DNA of 24,018 nucleotides, taken from contig CAYMCV010000028.1 in NCBI GenBank assembly GCA_964389005.1, positions 1 through 24,018 of the forward strand, written 5' to 3'. The number at the start of each line of letters is the position of its first letter. Within the stretch, counting starts at the first letter, position 1. Below are positions 8,236-15,335 of this stretch, in pieces. The DNA comes from CAYMCV01 sp964389005 (lineage in GTDB: Bacteria; Bacillota; Clostridia; Lachnospirales; Lachnospiraceae). The position numbers were made by a program, and so were the translations under genes. Under the pieces are notes generated by a model, which saw only the letters and a program-made list of their open reading frames with translations, ran no database searches and was not told the origin of the DNA.

Positions 8236-9081
8236 ATGAGCGGAATTCTATACTTATGTGCCACACCGATTGGAAATCTGGGGGATATTACGACACGCGT
8301 AATCGAGACACTTGAAAGCGTGGACCTTATTGCGGCGGAAGATACGCGCAACAGCCGTAAGCTGTTGACCCATTTTGGCATCAAAACACCAATGACAAGT
8401 TATCATGAATACAATAAGGTTGAGAAGGCACAGTATTTGACGGATTTGCTTTTACAGGGAAGCAATATCGCACTGATTACAGATGCCGGAACGCCTGCAA
8501 TTTCCGACCCCGGAGAGGTACTTGTCCAAATCTGTCAAGAGAAGGGTATCATCGTTACTTCCCTGCCGGGTGCATGTGCGTGCATTACTGCGCTGACACT
8601 GTCGGGTCTAAGTACGAGGAGATTTTGTTTTGAAGGTTTTTTACCTACCGAAAAAAAGGAACGCGACGAATTGCTGACGGAGATGCAAAACGAAAGCCGC
8701 ACCATTGTTTTTTATGAGGCGCCACATCGTTTACAAAAGACGTTGGCACTTTTATATCAAGTGTTTGGTAACCGGAAGATAACCATTTGTCGAGAATTGA
8801 CGAAGAAATTCGAAACAATACTACCAACGACGATGGAAGATGCAATACTCCATTTTCAGAATGAAGAACCGCGGGGAGAGTTTGTTTTGGTCATTGCGGG
8901 GAAGTCGCGGGAAGAGCGAAAAAACGAGCAAAAAGCCGTATGGGAGCAGATGAGTATTGAGGAGCATATGGATTTTTATCTGCAAAGCGGTATTGATAAA
9001 ACCGCAGCAATGAAGCAGGTTGCAAAGGATCGCGGGTTAAGTAAGCGAGATGTTTATGCATATTTAGTGAAAAACGGTTGA
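8236..9081 (+). CDS. rsmI: 16S rRNA (cytidine-1402-2'-O)-methyltransferase
   Basis: A 281-aa tetrapyrrole-methylase-fold enzyme that 2'-O-methylates C1402 in the 16S rRNA decoding centre. Family motifs are LYLCATPIGNLGDIT at the N-terminus, AAEDTRNSRKLLTHF near residue 33, LITDAGTPAISDPGE near residue 80, LPGACACITAL near residue 109, FCFEGFLP near residue 130 and YEAPHRL near residue 160. The length is normal. The start has TGGAGAT upstream. It is the last gene of the holB-ricT-yabB-rsmI block. Its stop codon overlaps the -35 of the acpP promoter. Confidence 0.96.
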   Translation: MSGILYLCATPIGNLGDITTRVIETLESVDLIAAEDTRNSRKLLTHFGIKTPMTSYHEYNKVEKAQYLTDLLLQGSNIALITDAGTPAISDPGEVLVQICQEKGIIVTSLPGACACITALTLSGLSTRRFCFEGFLPTEKKERDELLTEMQNESRTIVFYEAPHRLQKTLALLYQVFGNRKITICRELTKKFETILPTTMEDAILHFQNEEPRGEFVLVIAGKSREERKNEQKAVWEQMSIEEHMDFYLQSGIDKTAAMKQVAKDRGLSKRDVYAYLVKNG

Positions 9082-9106
9082 CAAAGGAAGTGCGTAATAA
9101 TATACT
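9078..9106 (+). promoter_or_regulatory. SigA promoter of acpP
   Basis: TTGACA (9078-9083), 17 bases, TATACT (9101-9106): an almost consensus promoter. The -35 overlaps the rsmI stop codon. It lies 40 bases before the ACP start. Confidence 0.88.
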
Positions 9107-9146
9107 TTGTGGTGTCGAAGTATTCCAAAGAAAAGGAGACAATCTT

Positions 9147-9377
9147 ATGTTAGAAAAAATAAAAAGCATTATCGAGGAACAGTTGAGCATCGAAGGCGTG
9201 GAAATTACGGAAGATACCTCTTTTAAGGATGATCTGGGAGCGGATTCGCTTGATTTGTTCGAATTGGTTATGGCTTTTGAATCGGAGTATGAAATTGAGA
9301 TTCCGACAGAGGAATTAGAGGGGATTACAACAGTCGGAGATGTTATGGAGTACATCAAGAATAACGTTGCTGACTGA
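9147..9377 (+). CDS. acpP: Acyl carrier protein
   Basis: A 76-aa acidic carrier protein. Ser34 in the GADSLDLFELV motif is the 4'-phosphopantetheine attachment site, where growing acyl chains are carried in fatty acid synthesis. ATG 9147 is chosen because AAAAGGAG precedes it, the protein then has the normal ACP length, and the upstream in-frame start would sit inside the promoter. It stands alone with its own promoter and terminator and no fab genes beside it, so it could also be a dedicated carrier for another pathway. Confidence 0.95.
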   Translation: MLEKIKSIIEEQLSIEGVEITEDTSFKDDLGADSLDLFELVMAFESEYEIEIPTEELEGITTVGDVMEYIKNNVAD

Positions 9378-9444
9378 TTCGGATACAATTTGATATTTAA
9401 AGTACGAAAGTTGGCGCATACCAAAGCGAGTGTTACCAAAGCAA

Positions 9445-9478
9445 GAAGCATCACATTACTGTGATGCTTCATTTTTTT
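9445..9478 (+). terminator. Rho-independent terminator after acpP
   Basis: A perfect 10-bp stem GAAGCATCAC / GTGATGCTTC with a 6-base loop is followed by a and seven T. On the - strand the sequence after the stem is not T-rich, so it mainly serves acpP and is a poor terminator for ackA. Confidence 0.92.
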
Positions 9479-9553
9479 ATGTCATATTAGATTGCGATTC
9501 TTCCATACAATTCTGCAGGCAGAATGCGTATTTACATAGCAGATAAAAATCAC

Positions 9554-10744
9554 CTACAGGAGTTGAACAGTCTGTCTTGCAATCGCAAGTTCTTCATTGG
9601 TGGGAACCACCATCAATTTGACTTTGTCGGTATCGTGTGAGATGATTGCTTCCTCACCGCGTACTTTGTTCTTCTCGAGGTCGATTTCGCAGCCCAAATA
9701 GGTTAAGTATTGGCATACCATTGCGCGTACGGCAGCGTCGTTCTCGCCGACACCTGCGGTGAAGGAGATGACATCGACACCGTTCATTGCCGCAACGTAA
9801 GAACCGATGTATTTGGCAACGCGGTAAGCATACGTATCCAAAGCTGCCTGTGCAAGTTTGTTTCCATCGCCTGCAGCAGCGCCCAAGTCACGGAAATCGC
9901 TGGAAACATCACCGGACAAGCCAAAAACGCCGGATTTCTTGTTCAATATATTCATAACTTCGGAAAGACTTAAGTTCTCTTTGTTGGCAAGGAATTCAAG
10001 GATGGCCGGATCTAAATCACCGCTGCGGGTTCCCATAATCAATCCTTCCAACGGAGTGAGTCCCATGCTGGTATCGACGCATTCACCGTTCATGACTGCG
10101 GAAATACTTGCACCGTTGCCCAAGTGGCAAACGATAATCTTAAGATCTTCTCGCTTCTTGCCAAGAATCTCAGCGGTACGTGCAGAAACGAAGTCATGGC
10201 TGGTGCCGTGGAAACCATATCTGCGCACTTTGTAGTTCTCATAGTATTTGTAAGGAATGCCGTATAAATAAGCTTTTTCCGGCATAGTCTGGTGGAACGC
10301 CGTATCAAAAACAGCCACCATCGGAACGTTCGGCATGATTGCCTTGCAGGCATTGATACCGATTAAGTTCGCCGGGTTGTGAAGCGGTGCCAAATCGTTG
10401 CACTCTTCAATCGCACTGATAACTTCATCTGTAATAATAACGGAACTTGCAAATTTCTCGCCGCCGTGTACGATACGATGGCCGACTGCGTCGATTTCAT
10501 CCAAGGACTTAACGACACCTGTCTTGGCGTCGGTCAGTGCATCAATCACTACCTGAATTGCAACGGTATGATCTGGCATGGCAATTTCTTTTTTAATTTT
10601 ATCTTTGCCGGCAGGCTGATGCGTCAAAGAGCCCGTCAACCCGATTCTCTCGCAAATACCCTTCGCAAGGACAACTTCCGTGTCACTGTTAATCAACTGA
10701 TACTTCAATGAAGAACTACCGCAGTTAATAACCAATACATTCAT
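9554..10744 (-). CDS. ackA: Acetate kinase
   Basis: A 396-aa ASKHA-fold kinase making ATP and acetate from acetyl phosphate, the energy-yielding last step of acetate fermentation. Motifs are NCGSSSLKYQ at residue 7, HRIVHGGEKF near residue 88, FHGTSHDFVSART near residue 175, HLGNGASISAV near residue 203, TPLEGLIMGTRSGDLDP near residue 227 and FTAGVGEND near residue 320. The RBS AAAGGAGAT is well placed. It begins 30 bases after proS with no hairpin between them, so it is probably read from the T-box-controlled proS transcript. No pta gene is next to it, which is less common. Confidence 0.97.
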   Translation of the reverse strand: MNVLVINCGSSSLKYQLINSDTEVVLAKGICERIGLTGSLTHQPAGKDKIKKEIAMPDHTVAIQVVIDALTDAKTGVVKSLDEIDAVGHRIVHGGEKFASSVIITDEVISAIEECNDLAPLHNPANLIGINACKAIMPNVPMVAVFDTAFHQTMPEKAYLYGIPYKYYENYKVRRYGFHGTSHDFVSARTAEILGKKREDLKIIVCHLGNGASISAVMNGECVDTSMGLTPLEGLIMGTRSGDLDPAILEFLANKENLSLSEVMNILNKKSGVFGLSGDVSSDFRDLGAAAGDGNKLAQAALDTYAYRVAKYIGSYVAAMNGVDVISFTAGVGENDAAVRAMVCQYLTYLGCEIDLEKNKVRGEEAIISHDTDKVKLMVVPTNEELAIARQTVQLL

Positions 10745-10774
10745 GTTTACATCTCCTTTATTCTCTGTTGTATT

Positions 10775-12208
10775 TTAGTACGCTTTTCCCCAGTATACCA
10801 TTTTGGTCGCCGGTTTGCCACAGCAAACACAAACATCGGACAATTTCTCTTGGGTAAAAGGAATACACCGGCTGGTTGCTGTCGTTGTTTCTTTGATTTT
10901 ATCTTCGCAGTCTTGACTGCCGCACCACATTGCCTTCACAAAGCCGGGTTTGTTGTTGATGATGTCAACAAATTCGTCATGTGTAGAAGCGGTGTAGGTG
11001 TGTGCATCTCGATGCAAACGTGCGCGCTCGAGCATGTCTTTTTGTATCATAGCTAAAAGTGACGCAACTTCATTTTCAATATTGTCGAGCGAAATGGTGA
11101 TTTTCTCACCGGTATCGCGGCGCACGAGAATGCCTGTGCCTGCTTCAATGTCACGGGGACCGACTTCCAAACGAAGCGGAATACCGCGCATTTCCTGCTC
11201 GGAGAATTTCCATCCCGGTGATTTATCGGAGTCATCGACTTTGACGCGGAAATTGCTAAGGCGATTTTTAAGTTCAAAAGATTTCTCTAACACGCCTTCT
11301 TTGCGCTGCTGAATCGGGATAATCATGACCTGTGTCGGTGCCACGTTGGGAGGAAGCACGAGGCCGGAATTGTCGCCGTGAACCATGATGATGGCGCCAA
11401 TCATACGGGTGGTCATACCCCATGAGGTCTGGTGTACATACTCCAACTTGTTTTCTTTGGAAGTATACTGAATATTGAAAGCTTTCGCAAAGCCGTCGCC
11501 GAAGTTGTGGCTGGTGCCGGACTGCAGTGCTTTGCCGTCGTGCATCAGGGATTCGATGGTGTAAGTTGCCTCGGCACCGGCGAATTTCTCCTTATCTGTC
11601 TTGCGACCTTTGATGACGGGGATGGCAAGAATCTGCTCGCAAAAATCCGCATATACGTTCAGCATCTGAATGGTGCGTTCTTCGGCTTCTTCTGCGGTTG
11701 CATGCGCCGTATGACCTTCCTGCCATAAGAATTCACGACTGCGAAGGAACGGACGCGTCGTTTTTTCCCAACGGACCACGCTGCACCACTGGTTATACAC
11801 CTTGGGCAAATCGCGGTAGGAATGAACTTCGTTTGCATAAAAATCACAGAACAAGGTCTCAGATGTGGGGCGTACGCACATTCTTTCCTGCAAAGGTTCC
11901 AAGCCGCCGTGTGTGACCCAAGCAACTTCCGGTGCAAATCCTTCCACATGATCTTTCTCTTTTTGCAATAAACTCTCGGGAATGAACATGGGTAGGTATA
12001 CGTTCTCAACACCAGTGGCTTTAAATCTGTCATCCAACTGTCGTTGAATTAATTCCCAGATGGCGTATCCTGCCGGTTTGATTACCATACAGCCTTTTAC
12101 GCTGGTGTAATCAATAAGTTCCGCTTTTTTAACTACGTCCGTATACCATTGTGCGAAATCCTCTTCCATGGACGTAATGGCTTCTACCATTTTCTTTTCG
12201 TCTGCCAT
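10775..12208 (-). CDS. proS: Prolyl-tRNA synthetase, short archaeal/eukaryotic-like type
   Basis: A 477-aa class II synthetase charging tRNA-Pro. It has the short architecture without the bacterial INS editing domain, begins with EEDFAQWYTDVVKKAELID, and ends in a cysteine-containing zinc-like module (CGSQDCEDK, then CVCCGKPA) with the terminal tyrosine typical of the archaeal/eukaryotic-like group (ProS type 3). Class II motifs include the REFLWQEGHTAHAT segment (motif 2 region) and the GLVLPPNVAPTQVMIIP region. The RBS is GAAGG. It is controlled by a T-box leader and followed after 30 bases by ackA. Without cis editing, mischarged Ala-tRNA-Pro would need a separate deacylase. Confidence 0.96.
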   Translation of the reverse strand: MADEKKMVEAITSMEEDFAQWYTDVVKKAELIDYTSVKGCMVIKPAGYAIWELIQRQLDDRFKATGVENVYLPMFIPESLLQKEKDHVEGFAPEVAWVTHGGLEPLQERMCVRPTSETLFCDFYANEVHSYRDLPKVYNQWCSVVRWEKTTRPFLRSREFLWQEGHTAHATAEEAEERTIQMLNVYADFCEQILAIPVIKGRKTDKEKFAGAEATYTIESLMHDGKALQSGTSHNFGDGFAKAFNIQYTSKENKLEYVHQTSWGMTTRMIGAIIMVHGDNSGLVLPPNVAPTQVMIIPIQQRKEGVLEKSFELKNRLSNFRVKVDDSDKSPGWKFSEQEMRGIPLRLEVGPRDIEAGTGILVRRDTGEKITISLDNIENEVASLLAMIQKDMLERARLHRDAHTYTASTHDEFVDIINNKPGFVKAMWCGSQDCEDKIKETTTATSRCIPFTQEKLSDVCVCCGKPATKMVYWGKAY

Positions 12209-12248
12209 ACTTTTACCTTCTTTCTTTTTAACTTAAGTTGTCACTACA

Positions 12249-12285
12249 TAAAAAAACCTTCGGACCCTAAAAGGGACCGAAGGTT
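12249..12285 (-). terminator. T-box terminator hairpin
   Basis: A 13-bp stem with one mismatch (AACCTTCGG and GGG arms around a 5-base loop, 12255-12285) is followed on the - strand by seven T. Its 5' arm follows the T-box sequence, so it competes with the antiterminator. Confidence 0.92.
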
Positions 12286-12492
12286 CGGCGTTACCACCCT
12301 AATTGTAATCGTTATCATAACGTTTACCGCTCATCCTACCGTTAACGCCGGTGTTACGTCCGGTACTGCCGGAGACTCCGAGGCGGGTTTCCAATTCGTT
12401 GACCCAAGAATCTTACAGCCGAGGATTCTCTCTCTGAAGGGTGCGTCATGGTACTGTTCCTGTTCACAGTCTTTGTTTTCTTTTATCTGTTT
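12250..12492 (-). promoter_or_regulatory. T-box leader (proline) of proS
   Basis: Read on the - strand, this leader has the T-box order of elements. A Stem I region carries an AGAGAGA motif (about 12428-12436), a GGCTG distal element (about 12416-12420) and a specifier side near 12378-12392 where CCC, CCG and CCT proline codons overlap. The antiterminator T-box sequence AGGGTGGTAACGCC is at 12287-12300, and the terminator hairpin follows. Uncharged tRNA-Pro should stabilise the antiterminator and allow proS transcription. Which of the overlapping triplets is the specifier needs folding. Confidence 0.9.
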
Positions 12493-12496
12493 CCTA

Positions 12497-12525
12497 ATTC
12501 TAGGCATTTTTGCGGCATTTGTCAA
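12497..12525 (-). promoter_or_regulatory. SigA promoter of the proS T-box transcript
   Basis: TTGACA at 12525-12520, 17 bases, TAGAAT at 12502-12497. A near-consensus promoter just upstream of the T-box leader, with the start predicted near 12490. Confidence 0.9.
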
Positions 12526-12554
12526 TGAAATTTGTGAAAAAAGCACTTCGAAAC

Positions 12555-13319
12555 TTAATTCGCGTCCTTATCACTCCAGTCCGCGCGAAGCTCCAAATCG
12601 GCAACGGCATCGTTTACAATCATCAACTCTACCTTATCGCCGGTAAAATCGTTCAAATCAATGGTCAGTTCTTCGTCCATATCGGAGAGTACATAGGTAT
12701 CCGTATGGTCTCCGATGATAATCAAGGTTACGCTGCCTTCGGAGCAACTAGCCTCAATGACAAGTGTACCGTGGTCTTCTTTGTCGTCAAAACGGATGAA
12801 TTTCGATAAGGTTTCCGTAGATTTGGCCGCGTTTACGGTCCAAACGTCGTTCCATGAATTCTCTATTTTACCTAAGCTGATGTTCTCAAAACTACGAGGC
12901 ACGGAATAATATGTCGAAATGCAGAAGAGTCCGCCGCCAAGTAACATCATAATTACGCCGACCAAAATACCCCAAAGCCACTTGTTATGTTTTTTGCTAA
13001 AAGGTTGTACCTTGTCGTAATCAATTTCTTTACCGCAGGTTCCGCAATAAACGGCTTTGTTCTCAACGCGATTCGAACACTCCGGGCATTTGCTTCTGGC
13101 ATTCAAATGGCGCATGATAAGATACAGGATAAAACCAAAACAGATAAAACCGCCGAAGGTTTGTAAAAGTATGACAATCATTGTCCAAAGCAGTGGTGAC
13201 ATACCGCGTTCTTTGGCATCCTTGCAGGTCCAAACAGCGGGAAAAACGTAAAAGGCCATAATTGCGCCGGCAACAACCAGTATAATGGAAATTATGGCAC
13301 CAATCTCATAAATATTCAT
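12555..13319 (-). CDS. Membrane protein with zinc ribbon and extracytoplasmic beta domain
   Basis: A 254-aa protein. A hydrophobic segment lies at about residues 6-28, then the pattern KDAKERGMSPLLW with a second segment at about 44-69, which recalls PLDc_N-type two-helix modules. A zinc ribbon with two CxxC pairs follows (CPEC, then CGTC, residues about 78-97), then a third membrane span at 114-135. The remaining roughly 120 residues, without hydrophobic stretches, would lie outside the cell. It is the last gene of the sigma factor operon, 9 bases after the small membrane protein, with RBS AGGAGG. It could be part of the sensing or output of that sigma system. The family is not recognised. 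Confidence 0.75.
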   Translation of the reverse strand: MNIYEIGAIISIILVVAGAIMAFYVFPAVWTCKDAKERGMSPLLWTMIVILLQTFGGFICFGFILYLIMRHLNARSKCPECSNRVENKAVYCGTCGKEIDYDKVQPFSKKHNKWLWGILVGVIMMLLGGGLFCISTYYSVPRSFENISLGKIENSWNDVWTVNAAKSTETLSKFIRFDDKEDHGTLVIEASCSEGSVTLIIIGDHTDTYVLSDMDEELTIDLNDFTGDKVELMIVNDAVADLELRADWSDKDAN

Positions 13320-13328
13320 AGATTCCTC

Positions 13329-13667
13329 CTATTCTCTGATGTGGGAAGGGCGTTGTTGCAAAAGTTTGAAGCCCAGAAATCCCAAAAATACAGTCAGCAA
13401 AATGCCCCAAAGCATATTTGCCAAAATAATGATTTTAACAAGTACACTGGAAATCACAAACAAAATGACAAACAAAGTCAAAAGTATTGCAAGCGGGAGA
13501 AGCAGCAACACAGCCGCAAAGTAGCTTTTCCGATAATCGGCAACAGCCGAGGTCTGATTGGAGCAGCGCTTGGCTTCATTGATCAGAGACAGATTTAACT
13601 TCGTCGACGGCTCTGTTGTGTTCTTTAAGTTTTCACCGAGAATTCTGTCAAATTCTTTATCGTTCAT
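13329..13667 (-). CDS. Small two-span membrane protein, probable anti-sigma factor
   Basis: A 112-aa protein. A hydrophilic N-terminus of about 48 residues (MNDKEFDRILGENL) is followed by two hydrophobic segments at about 50-72 and 74-102. Its start overlaps the end of the ECF sigma gene by 11 bases, with GGAGG in the sigma reading frame. This layout, a short cytoplasmic part that could grip the sigma factor followed by membrane spans, is that of many ECF anti-sigma factors. No zinc-binding HxxxCxxC (ZAS) motif is present, so the assignment rests on position and topology. Confidence 0.7.
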   Translation of the reverse strand: MNDKEFDRILGENLKNTTEPSTKLNLSLINEAKRCSNQTSAVADYRKSYFAAVLLLLPLAILLTLFVILFVISSVLVKIIILANMLWGILLTVFLGFLGFKLLQQRPSHIRE

Positions 13668-14181
13668 AACCCTTTTCCTCCATTCTTTGTTTCAGTAGTT
13701 CACGTGCTTTTTTTAGTCTGCTTTTTACAGTGCCGACAGGCTTTTTCATGACACGTGCAATTTCTTCCGTGCGTAATTCTGCGTTGTAATACAGGAGAAT
13801 CGGAATGCGATACTTTTCATCCAATTCTGAAATACATTCTGCGACAAGCCTTGCTTCTTCTCGTTGCATGAGGTCATGTTCTACACTTGTATCGGAAGGA
13901 AGCAATTCTTCATTGTCTTCCGTAATTGCAAATGTCGGCGCGATTTCCTGCCGCCGTCGCTCTTTTCGAAGGGAGTTCCGGTAGATACCAAGCGCCAGAG
14001 AGAGCAAAAATGCTTTGGGATAGCGTTCGGAATCAATCTGTTCCAGCATTTCAAAGGCCTTTAGAAATGTCTGCTGGTAAAGATCGTCGGCATCTGCGGC
14101 ATTTTGCGTCAGTTTTCGTATGAATCCGTAGACGGATTTTCCGTGTTCTGCAATGAGCAGTTCAAATTCTGATATCAGCAT
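13657..14181 (-). CDS. ECF-type RNA polymerase sigma factor
   Basis: A 174-aa sigma-70 family factor of extracytoplasmic function type. Region 2 spans about residues 5-70 with the characteristic NAADADDLYQQTFLKAFEML. A linker with RKERRRQE follows, and region 4 spans about 105-160 with the helix-turn-helix LRTEEIARVMKKPVGTVKSRLKKAR. I chose ATG 14181: a TTG five codons upstream directly abuts the AAAGGAG and has no spacing, although the 15-base spacing to ATG is long. It is translationally coupled to the putative anti-sigma gene. A candidate promoter of ECF type lies in front, suggesting autoregulation. Confidence 0.9.
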   Translation of the reverse strand: MLISEFELLIAEHGKSVYGFIRKLTQNAADADDLYQQTFLKAFEMLEQIDSERYPKAFLLSLALGIYRNSLRKERRRQEIAPTFAITEDNEELLPSDTSVEHDLMQREEARLVAECISELDEKYRIPILLYYNAELRTEEIARVMKKPVGTVKSRLKKARELLKQRMEEKGYER

Positions 14182-14212
14182 GGATTGTCTCTGCAACTCC
14201 TTTCATCTATGT

Positions 14213-14238
14213 ATCGTCGTGATTTTTAGATTGGTTCA
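14213..14238 (-). promoter_or_regulatory. Candidate autoregulated ECF promoter
   Basis: On the - strand TGAACC (14238-14233), 16 bases, CGATAC (14216-14211). TGAAC plus CG(T/A) at 16-base spacing is the usual ECF promoter layout. It lies 32 bases before the sigma start codon and just before its ribosome site. This is an inference from one sequence only. Confidence 0.5.
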
Positions 14239-14625
14239 AAAATAACGTAAATTCATCAATTTAGTTATTTGCCAAAGTAAATTCCGACTCCTCTGACTCT
14301 AAATTGGAACTTACCAGGATAAATATCTATTTGGAAATTAGTAGTTGAATGCATAAGTATTTTCGTTTTTGGTATACAAAATGAAAATTGCAATACGTTA
14401 AAATGATTATTGATTAGTCTTGTGTTATGTTTTTATTTAATTCATTATAGAATTTTGTTCTCGTGATATTTCAGGGGTTCAGTACTCTATTATAATGTCC
14501 TGTGACTTCTCCGCTATACGGTATTAACGGCTATTTGAGCGGTACAATCTTCTCTATACTATATTGTTCACTTTCTGTAATGTCAAGGAGGGGAGGGGCA
14601 AGGTTGTTCGGAAATGAGGCGGGGG

Positions 14626-14760
14626 GGATATTGATATGGACACGTTGGAGAGCGATCAAGAACCAGAGGGATGTTTTTTAACAAGGTAGGATATTGATAT
14701 GGACACGTTGAAGAGCGAGCAAGAACCAAAGGGATACTTTTTGACAAGGAGGGATATTTA
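14626..14760. repeat. 63-bp tandem repeat, two full copies and a third start
   Basis: Units begin with GGATATT at 14626, 14689 and 14752, exactly 63 bases apart. Copies 1 and 2 differ at a few positions only; both contain GATATGGACACGTTG and CAAGAACCA. The third unit keeps only its first bases. A vestige of the unit end (GTCAAGGAGGGGAGG) precedes copy 1. Confidence 0.9.
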
Positions 14761-14802
14761 TTACGGGCATGCTGGTTGACATAAGTATGGCGGTTTTGAA
14801 AA

Positions 14803-14999
14803 TATGGGGTACAAATGGATGTTTTTAGAATTTGTACCCCTTGTAAGTCTATTGAAAAATTGAAAAAGTAAGGATTCTGGGGTACATATAGGGTTCGTTT
14901 GTAGTTTGTACCCCATATTTCATTTGCGCGCGAGAAATACGGTTGACATAACACAAATTTTGGGGCACAAAATGAAATAAGTCAAATTCATACCCCAAA
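14803..14999. repeat. Three successive GGGGTAC...GTACCCC hairpins
   Basis: Three inverted repeats with similar arms: GGGGTACAAA/TTTGTACCCC (14806-14840, perfect 10-bp arms), GGGGTACA/TGTACCCC-type arms (14879-14914), and TTTGGGG/CCCCAAA with a degenerate inner part (about 14959-14999). The hairpin starts are 73 and 83 bases apart. Two GGTTGACATAA copies (14774 and 14941) flank the group. Confidence 0.85.
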
Positions 15000-15028
15000 T
15001 AAAAGTGACATGAGTGTCAATTCGCGTT

Positions 15029-15230
15029 ATAAACGCTCGGAGAGATAGTTTACAAGTAAACTGTGCGTACAGAGAAGCACATTCCACCATAGAACGCTCG
15101 GAGAGGAATTTGCAAGTAATCTGCCCGTACTTAAGGAGCACATTCCATCATAGAATGCTCGGAGAGGAATTGCAAGTAATCTGTCCGTACTTAAAGCCCA
15201 TTCTGCCCTAGAACGCTCGGAGAGGTGATT
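15029..15230. repeat. 58-61-bp tandem repeat, three copies and a partial fourth
   Basis: Each unit starts with a (C/T)GCTCGGAGAG core at 15034, 15095, 15156 and 15214, giving periods of 61, 61 and 58. Units share CAAGTAA, a GTAC and CATTC(C/T) blocks. The first copy contains a GTTTAC/GTAAAC palindrome that the others have lost. The fourth copy breaks off after the core. Confidence 0.92.
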
Positions 15231-15256
15231 TAGAATATGCTCTGGCAGGTTGACAC

Positions 15257-15313
15257 ATAAAAAGTGTAGCAGATACAATTCTACAAAGTAAAATTTAGTT
15301 ATCTGCTACACTT
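15257..15313 (-). terminator. Terminator of the 1225-aa surface protein gene (long loop)
   Basis: A perfect 14-bp inverted repeat AAGTGTAGCAGATA / TATCTGCTACACTT (15262-15275 and 15300-15313) encloses a 24-base loop. On the - strand the 3' arm runs into TTTTTATG. It lies 22 bases after the stop of the surface protein gene. The loop is longer than usual for a terminator. Confidence 0.75.
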
Positions 15314-15335
15314 GGAAAAGTCAGTGCTATGCTCG

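Larger units (their letters stand above)
14240..15255. other. Gene-free intergenic region with three repeat families
   Basis: About 1 kb without a convincing gene. Positions 14240-14580 are AT-rich with no clear element. From 14583 to 15230 there are three repeat families in a row, listed separately. The open frame on the - strand at 14583-14954 only reflects a repeat period divisible by 3, and it lacks a ribosome site and a normal amino-acid composition. No terminator for the upstream genes or transposase remnant was seen. Confidence 0.7.

Noticed and set aside
9445..9478. Bidirectional terminator shared by acpP and ackA
   Set aside because: The - strand sequence after the stem is TTGCTTTGG, not a T tract, so only the + strand function is supported.
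12331..12546. 71-aa - strand frame inside the T-box leader
   Set aside because: It starts upstream of the promoter and ends within the leader structure, and there is no ribosome site; not a credible leader peptide.
12149..12646. 165-aa open frame on the + strand over the proS leader
   Set aside because: It covers the T-box leader, its terminator and promoter, and the end of the zinc-ribbon gene on the other strand. The RNA structure explains the sequence better.
13657..14196. Sigma factor start at TTG 14196
   Set aside because: The TTG directly abuts AAAGGAG with no spacing; ATG 14181 is the more likely start although its spacing is long.
14265..14285. Third operator copy near the sigma operon (TTTGCCAAAGT)
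   Set aside because: Only one imperfect half-site is present, without a palindrome or the P1/P2 promoter spacing.
14583..14954. 123-aa open frame on the - strand
   Set aside because: It runs through the 63-bp repeat and the hairpin repeats, is kept open by the period of 63, has no ribosome site and has an odd composition rich in Pro, Tyr and Cys.
14626..15230. CRISPR array
   Set aside because: Repeat units of 58-63 bp differ over their whole length and there is no short constant repeat with unique spacers, nor any cas gene.
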